A DNA stretch of 64,000 nt, taken from Turbatrix aceti. Taxonomy: Eukaryota > Nematoda > Chromadorea > Rhabditida > Panagrolaimidae. The DNA lies in assembly GCA_963969345.1 (NCBI GenBank), contig OZ017766.1:7688001-7752000 (forward strand), given 5' to 3'. Of this stretch, positions 55,299 through 64,000 are shown one piece after another. A program made the translations under genes and the position numbers. How positions within the stretch are numbered: the stretch's first letter is position 1; every line of letters starts with the position of its first letter. Under the pieces are notes generated by a model. The model ran no database searches, was not told where the DNA came from, and saw only the letters and a list, made by a program, of their open reading frames with translations.

Positions 55299-56325
55299 AT
55301 GACGAGCTACGTTGCCGTATTTCACGTTTTCCTTTTTCTTGCCGCCGGTTTTGTTTCATTGGCATCGGCCGTGCCCCCGACCACCTCGTATTACTGGAGT
55401 GGGTTGACTTGCTTTTATGTACACCTGGGTGGTCCTTGTTACGATTAATCAATCATTTTCTTTAGACACACGTTCACTGATATGCAAAGACCACGGAATC
55501 GGTGCCGCCAGGTGCAGTCTGCGTTTTCCGGATAGTAATGTTGATCAGAATCCCGGGTGTTTTGAAGAATTGGATAAGGTTGGCAAACAAAAAAAACTGA
55601 GATGGATTTTTTTGGACGAAAAATTATTTTTTCAGAACAACATTACCCGTGTTTACTGCGGCCTAAACTGCGAGGAATCAGATGAAGCGACTCTGGTTAC
55701 GAAAACTCCGAGCTGGAATCATGAATGCAACGGTCATTTCACATACAACATCGAGCGACGGCGTCTTGATTGGTAATTTTTTTTCTTGGGCGTCGGAATG
55801 TTGCACGCAACGTGCAAATAAGTCGGCATGTTGCACGCAACGTGCAAATAAGTCGGCATGTCGCACGCAACATGCAAACCGCAGACGAACGAGTCAGCAT
55901 GTTGCACGAAACGTGCAAGCATCATATCAACTTATCAACATGTTGCATGCAACATGCAAACTCGCAGGCGAATGAGTCAGCATGTTGCCGGCAACCTGCA
56001 ACTTTTGGACCAATTTGTCAACAAGTTGCGCGCAACATGCAACCTGTAAACAAATTTGTCAACAAGTTGCGCGCAACATGCAACCTGTAAACAACTTTTC
56101 CAACACATTGCACGCAACATGCAACCTGCAGACCGATTTATCAACATGTTGCGCGCACCATGCAATATTCAGATTTCTCATTACCATTTTTTCAGGTTCC
56201 TCTGGCGATCCGGCGCCTGTACAAATACTACAATCACTTTCGCCGTCCGTTGTGGATTCTTCCGGGATCCGAGAAATTTCTACCGAGAGCACCATGCCCT
56301 ATTTGAATACGAAGACAGCGAATGA
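55299..56325 (+). CDS. Secreted Cys-rich protein 1 (tandem paralogue pair)
   Basis: Exons 55299-55398, 55466-55578, 55636-55772 and 56196-56325 join in frame to give 159 residues. I do not recognise the family. A signal peptide (about 1-24, ending SLASA) leads to a mature domain with eight Cys, probably four disulfides, and two N-glycosylation sequons (NIT, NTT). The C-terminal half contains FTYNIERRRLDWFLW followed by C, NTT and C-F. The next gene, 225 bp downstream, has the same plan (Cys, FTY, then R, LE, W-LW, C, N-T, CRF), so they are tandem paralogues. Intron 3 (55773-56195) is unique to this copy and is almost entirely palindromic minisatellite. Poly(A) signal AATAAA at 56329-56334. 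Confidence 0.78.
55795..56168. repeat. Palindromic minisatellite, array 2, filling an intron
   Basis: About nine units with the core GCATGTTGCACGCAACGTGC or variants (GTTGCGCGCAACATGCAACC), the same palindrome as array 1. Unit length varies from 30 to 54 bp. The array occupies nearly the whole intron 55773-56195 of the secreted Cys-rich gene 1, leaving only the splice sites. Confidence 0.88.
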
Positions 56326-56328
56326 ATG

Positions 56329-56334
56329 AATAAA
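56329..56334 (+). terminator. Poly(A) signal of secreted Cys-rich gene 1
   Basis: AATAAA 3 bases after the TGA stop. Confidence 0.6.
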
Positions 56335-56550
56335 TGCGTTTTTCTATTTCTGTTTCTGTTTTTGACCGACCTTGAAAGCGATTTTTTGCGATTTTTGCAT
56401 GGTTTTAACGAGATTTTGATAACATAACATAACTGGAAAGTCGTCGGACGGGTGTGATGGATGAATGATTGGATAAAGACTGGTTTGGAGCGTTTAAAAG
56501 CCGCTTCTTCGAGCGGGTAAGAGATACATAACAGCCTGTTGTACTGCGCC

Positions 56551-57344
56551 ATGGTCAGCAACGGTGTTTTTGGTTCTCGATTGGCTTTTTTGATTTTTTT
56601 GGTTGTAACTGTTTGGTGCCAGGATGAAAGTGCGCCGAAACTCTGGCCTCGATGGGGTACGTTTAAATTTTTTAATTTTTTGTACACATTTCTATAGCTT
56701 GCAGAAAAATTTACAAAAATTTACAAATAATTTTGTAAAAAAACACAAACAAATTAAATTTATTTTGTATTTTTATATCAAAATTGAAAACTCGAATAAT
56801 GGTAAAAATTTTCAAAATTTTCAAAATTGACAAATATGTTAAAAAAAACACATTTTTGGGTAAAAACGCTGAATAATTTTTCAAATACACAAAATTTTTT
56901 TAATTTTTTTGTAATTTTTTTGTTTTGCAGAAGAACGAACTCTCGATTGCACTTCAAAAGCCGCAGGTTCTCAATGTCTGCTGATCGCTCCCAAAGCCAA
57001 GGTCCCACGCGATCCGGCAAAATACAAATGCCGAGAAGAACCCATGCCGCAAACTGAGTGGAATACCCTCGCTCGGAACTCCACAACCCGACTGGCCTGT
57101 CCAATTGGCTGCGAGCCGGATGCTGACCTTTCTGTAGGTGTTCCAAATTTTTTTATTATGCATTAAAAATTTTTTTCAGGTGATCCAAAAGCACCCGATC
57201 AACAATCTGAACTGCCAAAAATACTTCACGTACGGAAAGTACCGCGATCAACTGGAAAATGAATGGTATCTCTGGATCACGCCTCCGTGCCGTGCCAACC
57301 TTACCACGCACTGTCGCTTCAACGATGTCCCCATCCATGCTTAA
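56551..57344 (+). CDS. Secreted Cys-rich protein 2 (tandem paralogue pair)
   Basis: Exons 56551-56656, 56931-57133 and 57180-57344 join in frame to give 157 residues. A signal peptide (about 1-24, ending VWCQ) is followed by a Cys-rich mature protein (eight Cys after the signal: LDC, QCL, KCR, ACPIGC, NCQ, PCR, HCR) with two N-glycosylation sequons (NST, NLT). The C-terminal block NCQKYFTYGKYRDQLENEWY then LWITPPC matches the corresponding block of secreted protein 1. No known domain recognised; extracellular, function unknown. First-intron position and phase match paralogue 1, but it lacks the paralogue's minisatellite intron. Confidence 0.78.
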
Positions 57345-57358
57345 TGTATTTTTTTTTG

Positions 57359-57364
57359 AATAAA
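57359..57364 (+). terminator. Poly(A) signal of secreted Cys-rich gene 2
   Basis: AATAAA 14 bases after the TAA stop. Confidence 0.6.
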
Positions 57365-58820
57365 TATGTATGTATCTATTATTTTTAATTCTTTTGTATG
57401 TGCCTCGATAAAGTCACGGACAACAACAAAAAGAGACATGCGTTCGTTCACGCATGCCAAAGTCAAAGTCGACGGAGAACAAATGGAGAATTGGAGAATT
57501 GGAGAAATGTGCACGGATGAAAGTGAAAGGTCGGAGTGTTTCGAGAATTCTATCTATGTATTAGAATTTTTTGCACGACTCAAGATAAAGTTGTTTTTCA
57601 AGAAAAAAAAAGCGTGATGATCTTGATGACTAGCTGGATGATAGTGACATCGCGTGAAAACGCTGTTTGATCCGCTGGAGAGAAATCAACCGGGAGAAAA
57701 ACAATTTATCTACTACATATTTTTTATTTGCACACAGGGTTTTCTGAAATTTGACCCATACCGAAACTTTAGTCCGTTCCGTACCTGTAGAAAGACCGAA
57801 AAATACAAAAAAAATTTACAAACTTTAAAAAACGTTTTTTTGGTAAAAAACGGTGAACAATTTTTCAAAAATCACAAAAAAAGAAATAACGAAACTTTCT
57901 TGGTGGTATTTTTTATAGATAGTTTGGCAAACAGTCATTTTTTTGCGCAAATGCTTGTATTTTTGATCGCGCCAGGTCGGCACAGATTTTTGAAATCGAA
58001 GTCCACAGCATTTTTTTCCGATTTAGAAAGTGTCAAAAAATGGACAGCAAAATTAGAAAAATTGTTGTTTTTCCAAAATTAACAAAAACGGTGAAAACAT
58101 TTTTGTTAAATTTTTTTTTGTCTTTAAAACTGTAAATAATTTTTCTAAAATCCAAAAACGCCGAGGACAAACATTTTAAATCGATGTTTCGCCGAAATCA
58201 AATAAATTTTCACTGATTTTTGCAGTTTTATTTTTTTTGCCATATATGTCAAATTTTTTGTTTGAATCAATTTTTTACCTAAGATTATCCCAATTCATTC
58301 TTGGCCCTTTTTTTCACATCAAAGACAATTTTTTCTTTGGTAGCAGCCAGAATTCATGTATTTTTTGAATGTAGGGATCACAAGACATGACCTTTTTACA
58401 AATGCCACCTCTGAATTGCCAAATGTCTGAGTGCCCTTATTCCACTTATTTGTTTCAAAGTCGGTCGGTCCCTTTCCGCAAAACAACAGGAAAGGAAAGG
58501 AAAGGAAAGGGAAAAGAACACGGACCGGTCGGTCATAAACAGCGTCTCGAGGACGTGCAAAAGTGAAAACACGCAAAAAATCGTCACCGGTGAAAGTGAA
58601 AGTGACAGCTATGCTGAACGTGTGGATGACTGATTCAGACCGATACATGCTGCAGCAGACACACCCCATCTCTATCTTTCCAATGTGAGAAAAAAAAATA
58701 ACACTTGAACACCGGTCCCGACTCCGACCGACCCTCTTTGTCAGTTTAGGAACTTTCTCTTTCGTTTGCGCGTTTTTTGGTTCATTTCTTCCTGCTAAGA
58801 GATACTATATTTATTCTTTT
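57365..58820. other. Non-coding stretch
   Basis: No gene supported. It contains A/T-run sequence at 57780-58300 and a (GGAAA)n run near 58490-58512. Confidence 0.4.
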
Positions 58821-58828
58821 TTTTCTAG
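58821..58828 (+). other. Candidate trans-splice acceptor of metallothionein-like gene
   Basis: TTTTCTAG ends 9 bases before the ATG at 58838, with no upstream exon seen. Confidence 0.45.
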
Positions 58829-58837
58829 GAATTTATC

Positions 58838-59121
58838 ATGGACGGAAGAGGTTGTGGATGTGGATGTAAGTTGTTATATTTATTTATTTTCTGAAAAGCG
58901 CGCACGTGCCACAGGCACAGGTGACGAGTGCCCTGCCGTGGGCGGTGGACGATGGTCTTGTCAATCAAACACCATCCCTCATTAACACCTTTTCACCTTT
59001 TTCGCCTTTTTTTTCAGCTGCCCAGGTGCAGCAGAGCTCGTGCTGTGGAGGAAACCGCAGCTGCAACTGTCAGTCCAACCAGGGCTCATGCAACTGCGGA
59101 TCTTCATGCCAATGCAAGTAA
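58838..59121 (+). CDS. Metallothionein-like Cys-rich peptide, 43 residues
   Basis: Exons 58838-58865 and 59018-59121 join in frame. The product has ten Cys in 43 residues, arranged as CGC, CC, CNC, CNC and CQC, with Gly/Ser/Asn/Gln between and no aromatic residue or His. Cys-X-Cys and Cys-Cys pairs without aromatics are the hallmark of metallothioneins, which bind zinc, copper or cadmium in the cytosol. The sequence differs from the nematode mtl-type proteins I know (longer, Lys-rich), so it could be a separate lineage. The ATG follows a candidate trans-splice acceptor by 9 bases. Poly(A) signal at 59252-59257. No signal peptide. Confidence 0.72.
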
Positions 59122-59251
59122 ACTGACTCGCCTTGTTTTCTGCCTTTCTGCGTGGTGCCACCCGTAAAAACTGCACCAACCGTCCACAATGTCATGAATT
59201 CATGAATTCATGCCTTTTTTTGAGCTAAATATGTTAACGTAAAATAACTTC

Positions 59252-59257
59252 AATAAA
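59252..59257 (+). terminator. Poly(A) signal of metallothionein-like gene
   Basis: AATAAA 130 bases after the stop codon. Confidence 0.5.
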
Positions 59258-61007
59258 TGGAATTAAAGTCAGTCGAAAGAGCATTGTGAACTGGAAACAT
59301 GGAACAAAGGCGAACCAGGAATAGTTGGAAAACAAAAGAAAAAAACAGTAACCCGGAGGCAAATAAATATCCGTAATGACAATGGCAAAAATTTTTGCAT
59401 CTTGCAGGATTCTGTAAAAAATTGAAAAATTAGTGTCAAATTCGTCGTAAAATTTAATTTTTTTTGAACTGATAAAAACGGAATTTTAAAAAATTCTGTT
59501 TTTATGAATTAAAAAATTTTGCATTGTTAAAAAAAAGTTTTAAATAAATTTTCTATTGAAGAACATCCCCGAAACGAAAACCAAAAAAAATGCTAAGAAA
59601 AATCGTTTTCTTATAAACTTTGTCCATAAACTTTTGTCCATTTTTACGAGCATTTTTTTTCAGAAATACGTTAATTTCGAAATCAAATTTCAAAATATTT
59701 TGAAATTGTTGAAATTTTTTGAAAACGATTCGCTCTAAAGTTTTGCTCCCAAAAAATTTGCTAAAAAAAGTTTTTCAAAAATGAAAAGAACTAAAAATAT
59801 TGTAAATTGAATCACAACTCCGTGCACCCCTTATTTTTGTCTCCGACGACGACCTCCACCACAGATCGTACAAAACCAGAAAAACACGTGAACAAGCGAA
59901 CAATGAAAAATTGCCCCCAGTCGATTTGTGACCGTTTCCAGACGTTCAACTACGTTCAGTTACTTTATCGATCAAGTTCTCCGGAAGTCCTTAGGAAATG
60001 AAGTCTTGACAAAAAGATTTTTCAAGTTGATGTCTGCGTAGCGTGTTTACATATTATATTTAGTTTTTGTGCTTTTTGATGCCTTCCGTGTTGGTTTTGG
60101 TTTTGGTGTTTGTGTTTTTTTTAGGAACTCATCATTTCATCCTTTGAACAGTCTCGAAACCATCCGAAATAAATATATTTATTACATACAACACTTGTTT
60201 GTTGACTTTCCCTTGTGTAGTATTTTTTATATTTTTCATCGTTTTGAAGAAGTCGTTATCTTTTGTTCATCACTGTTCACGTACATAGTTCAGACCAAGC
60301 TTTTCCCCAGGGCCACAGTCAGCATCATCATCGCCTCAGGCAACCGACCACGCAAGCCGAGATAAGCCTCCAAAAATCCACCTGACATTTAATTTAAGTA
60401 AGTATTTATTCGTAACTATAGATCATGTTACACAAACACAAAGTAAAAAAAATAGAAATAAATGGAGGTACGTAACGTAAAAAAAAAAGTTAGGAGGGGG
60501 CGTTGTTAGTCAAAAAACTCCGGGGGCGTGTTTATTTAAAATAAAAAAAAAGTTATGAAAAAAGGAAGAAAAATTAATATTTAAATTCATTATTGTCCGT
60601 TTTTAAAACAAACCTTGTCCAAATTTTGTATTTCAAAAAACTTGGAGAGTTTTGTAAAAAGTAGAACAAGATGTAAATACGTATATACCGGATTTCATGC
60701 AGACAGCCGTTTACTTTTTTTTTCTGTGGGCAAACGACTGTTGCAAGTGTGATCAACTTCCAAGAAGTCTGTGCAAAGCTATACACATAAATGCCCAGAA
60801 TCTGAGAAGACGTTTTCGACGGAGCGCTAACTCGAGTGCTCCGTAATGTGGTGGAAAAAATAATAATAAAAAAATAAAAAAAAAAAGAGAGAGAGATCAT
60901 CGGAAAAGGTTACATGCTGGGGTGACACGATAGTCGAAGGAAAAAAAAATGAAGAAGAAAAAGACAAGATTGGATTCTGACAGACAAGTCAGTCGTTATT
61001 AGAATCA
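59258..61007. other. Intergenic between convergent genes, incl. calsyntenin 3' UTR
   Basis: A/T-run sequence with no supported gene. A short frame at about 59905-60001 (MKNCPQSICDRFQ) has no splice or domain support. Confidence 0.4.
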
Positions 61008-63609
61008 TTAGATACGATAAGTTCTGCTGACATTTGTGAGCGTAGAATCATCCCACTCGAGACCGGGTCTCGTCGTTGCTGAGTGCGGAAGAACATCGGA
61101 ATCCTCGTCATCATCGGAGCCTTCATCATCGTCCCGGAAGGATTCAGCATCGTCGGAGAATTCTTCTTCGTCTTCTTCTTCCTCGGAGAATACACCGGCG
61201 GTCGTGCCACCGGCGACGTTCTTTTCAATATCTTCCAGAGGATTTAGGGTAATATTCATCCCCGCGTCATCCCATTCCATGCCTTCTGACTGGGATTTTC
61301 GGGATCGGCGTCGTCGGGAGACTACCGGGGTATCACGCATCTTGAGAACCCCCACGACGAGCAAAACTAGGAGAAATCCAACGCAGATGACGACTACGAT
61401 TGCAATTGCGCCTCCGGCAACCGCGCCATTGCCGACTTCGTAGCCGTGGTGGCTGACGAGGGCTTTGGGGCGTGGGAGATCCATTTCAAGGATATTCTGG
61501 AGGCGATTGGATTCGTAGGGTTCGTAGGATTTTCCGTACTTGAATCCGTCATCGTCGGTATCGAGGGAATCGAGAGCGTTATCCGAAAGTGCAGCAGCAG
61601 ACATTCTTTCAATTTTCACACCTTCACCGGATTTGTCTGATCCATCCTGGATCGACATGGTAACGGTAAATTCGTTGGAGGAGATCTTATCCTGATCGAG
61701 GCCACACTGAACGGTATACAGCCTCTTGGCGTAGGATTCAGGCCGGGTATTGAAATAGTGAATGTTGGAGAGAATCTCGCGATAGGTTTTTACGGATTCC
61801 AGACCCCGAAGCAGGATTCCCTGTTTGTCGTGTTCGAATTCGACATTTGAGGACGCGATGAGGGCCGCGGGAGAACTGAAGTACTCGAGATCCATGTCCC
61901 TGGACGGGCGAAGGTAAACCTTGCACCAGGTGAGTTTGTGTTCAGCAGAAACGTCGACTGTTTTGTCTTCGGTTTTGGTTACGGTAATGTCGATTCCAGG
62001 AAGCATAGCAGTGCCGACTTTGAGGCTTCGTTGATCGGTATTGATGAGATTGACTCCGCTGATGGAGAGAACAGGTGGCGTCTGTTTGGCAAAAATACGG
62101 ATAACCTTCGGCTCAGAAACCAGTTCACGCTCGGATTCACAGATCTGCTTAACCTCAACCTTGACCTTGGAATCAAAAATTTTGCCTCTCGCGTGGAATG
62201 ACACCTTGCGGATGAGACGCGTAAATTCTGGCTTTGTATCTGCGTTGATTTTGACAAGAGAATGGTCTCTCGACACGACAATTGAATCACCGGATCGAAG
62301 TTGTTTATCCGTGTCAAGGAGAAGTTTTTGCGCGGGTTGTTGCGCGCATTCGATAGCCTTGGTATCTTCGACGGCACCGGTCAGGAGGCGGAGACTCGCG
62401 ATCTGGCCCTTGAAAAACTGTACCATCGAGTTGGAACGCGCGTGGAAGCATGCACCGATCGAGAGCTTGGTCTTGACGTCCTTGGTCTGGTGAAGCGGCC
62501 AGTCATCGAGGATCTCTGGATTTCGACCATCGCTCGTGAACGCAGCGCCATCAACGATGAGCTGGACATTTTCGAGGTCAGTGAAGGAGACGGCATACGA
62601 GTGCCATTGATTGTCACAGACTTCGGGAAGCGTCCAGCGCCATTCAGCAGCCCGGAACTCGGCGGTTGCGTGTTCGGCTTCGCGGCGAAGCAATAATTCG
62701 AGTTTGCAGTGCCGGATGTAGACGCCAAAGTGGTGGCGGTTGAGTTCTGGAAAAATTGAGGGGTCAATGAGCTGATTTTGAAATTCTTAGAGAGTTTTGA
62801 AAAAAATTTGGTAATCGTAAAAGTCTCAAAAAAAATATTTTAACGCCGGTTAATGAGTTAATTAGAAACTTCCAGAAAATCCAAAAAATTGGAATCATCA
62901 AAAAGTTTTTTGTTTTGCACGTCAGATTACAAATGCATGTTTACAACCGACCGCCTAAGGCGATTTGTGATTTTGCGATTCATTTTTTTTGTTAAATTAA
63001 TCCAATGTTTTCGTCATCCTGTTTACGAATAAACTCAAAAGTTTCTGAAACGTCAGCAGATTGCACATGCATGCAGACACCGCAGCCGACGGCTTATCAG
63101 CTTGTTTACGGTAGCACAAAAAAAAGAGAGAGCTTTCAAGCGAAACCCCTGACTGCTGTCGCTACCAAAGGTGCGCGCTGATGTCAGCGAACGAACAAAC
63201 GAACAAACGAGCAGGCAAGAAAAATGAGTTCGTGGGATTAATCAGAACCCTAGCAAAAATGCCGAGAAAAAAAGAGCACTGCTTGCTCGCTGTGTGTTCC
63301 TTCGTTTCTTCGTTCGTTGGCACAACATTTCCTCTACTATGTTGTGTAACATCTAACGATGGCATTTTTGCTTTCGCTTTCACGTGACTTTTCGAGAAAA
63401 AAAAAAGAATTCTTTTTTTTTCCTGCCCGAGGTGAAAAAAGAAAAAAAAAAGATGCATTAAAGCAAAACTCACGGCTTTCATCGGATTCGCAGAGGATGT
63501 TCTGCTTGACAGACTGCTCTTCCTTGCTGCCTCTGGCATGCTTCATTCTGAAGCTAAGCGAGAAGCGCTCGGGAATCGGCATTGCAATGACATTTTCGGG
63601 TACCACAAT
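61008..63609 (-). CDS. casy-1: Calsyntenin, 3' part (runs off the window)
   Basis: Two exons are visible, 63474-63609 and 61008-62746, joining in frame to give the C-terminal 624 residues; the cadherin-repeat N-terminus must lie beyond 64000. Seen in order: the LNS/LamG domain (IPERFSLSFRMKH, HHFGVYIRHCKLELLLR, EVCDNQWHSYAVSF, KLSIGACFHARS), an extracellular juxtamembrane region, one transmembrane helix (AIAIVVVICVGFLLVLLVVG), and a cytoplasmic tail with a basic cluster, an acidic stretch (EEEEDEEE) and two tryptophan-acidic motifs, GMEWDDAGMNITLNP and GLEWDDSTL. In calsyntenins these WDD motifs bind kinesin light chain. Family role: neuronal type I membrane protein linking cargo to kinesin-1, and in nematodes learning. 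The CDS extends to the 5' side at an AG acceptor at 63610-63611. Confidence 0.95.
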
Positions 63610-63611
63610 CT

Positions 63612-64000
63612 GGAATTATTATTAAAATTAATATGCAAATAAAATGAAAAATTCATAATCCGGAAGTATATTTTATAGGAAACAGCGCTTTTTTTAATTC
63701 CATTTGTTTTGCCACTTTTTTTTTCATCGTCCCACTCAACAAAAAAAGGGAAGTCAGAAGGAGGCCTTCCGTGATTGCACGTCGTTCTCAAGTGCAAGCA
63801 ATTTTTTTTTTCTTCAAATTCATTCGTCGTGTCCCCCGTCTTGGCTCTTGAATATACTACATACGTACGCCGAATAGGGACCAAAATCGATGTATGACGT
63901 GACGTGAGCGAATGAATACGACACGTCCACTGCTACTGCCATTGCCACCGGCACCGGCACGGACACGAACACGAACACCGGCCCCGGAGCGTGTGCGCAG
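63612..64000 (-). other. Calsyntenin intron, window end
   Basis: No further exon recognised before the window end. Bases 63930-63985 are a CACGGACACGAACACG-type simple repeat. Confidence 0.5.

Noticed and set aside
59807..60001. Short frame ending MKNCPQSICDRFQTFNYVQL
   Set aside because: No in-frame ATG at a sensible place, no splice or poly(A) context, no recognisable motif.
1..64000. tRNA, rRNA, spliced-leader RNA genes or CRISPR arrays
   Set aside because: No cloverleaf-compatible A/B box pairs, rRNA core words or leader sequence were seen by eye; regular repeats present are minisatellites. A tRNAscan/Infernal run would be decisive.

Overview
This is eukaryotic DNA, almost certainly from a free-living nematode. 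Genes are compact, introns are very AT-rich (many are 45-60 bp) and end in a TTTTCAG-like acceptor. Several start codons sit 2-17 bases after an isolated acceptor, as expected for spliced-leader trans-splicing. The gene content also fits: a major sperm protein (MSP) domain gene, a calsyntenin, a Disabled homologue, a sphingomyelin synthase and a proteasome alpha-2 subunit. I cannot name the species. There is one 200-N assembly gap.

Layout. 0.7-6.0 kb (+): two copies of a coiled-coil/Cys-rich protein family flank a serine protease homologue that has lost catalytic residues. A third copy lies at 36.8-37.9 kb (-) and a degenerate tail at 2.5 kb. 6.5-9.7 kb (+): an unrecognised acidic/basic protein with a 2.6 kb intron. 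10.7-17.4 kb (-): an ANKRD29-like ankyrin-repeat protein. 18.6-34.8 kb (+): a Disabled (Dab1-like) PTB adaptor; its probable first exon lies 13 kb upstream across a repeat-rich stretch with no other gene I can support. 40.4-43.2 kb (-): sphingomyelin synthase followed closely by a small RING protein, possibly an operon. 43.2-50.2 kb: no supported gene. 50.2-52.5 kb (+): an MSP-domain protein with a long Pro/Ala-rich N-terminus. 53.2-54.6 kb (-): proteasome subunit alpha-2. 55.3-57.3 kb (+): two tandem secreted Cys-rich paralogues. 58.8-59.1 kb (+): a 43-residue metallothionein-like peptide. 61.0-63.6 kb (-): the 3' part of a calsyntenin gene that runs off the window.

Mobile DNA is abundant and all non-autonomous: three foldback elements with TTAA target duplications, several hAT-like miniature elements (one with a perfect 8-bp duplication), a Tc1/mariner-like miniature element with TA duplication, a second foldback family, and two arrays of a palindromic minisatellite. 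One array fills an intron present in only one of two tandem paralogues.

The single-copy genes are unrelated in function and do not form a pathway. The most unusual items are the partly homogenised coiled-coil/Cys family with the embedded pseudoprotease, the TTAA foldback family, the palindromic-minisatellite intron and the metallothionein-like peptide. Exon boundaries were derived by hand from splice consensus and frame; all multi-exon models given keep frame exactly.
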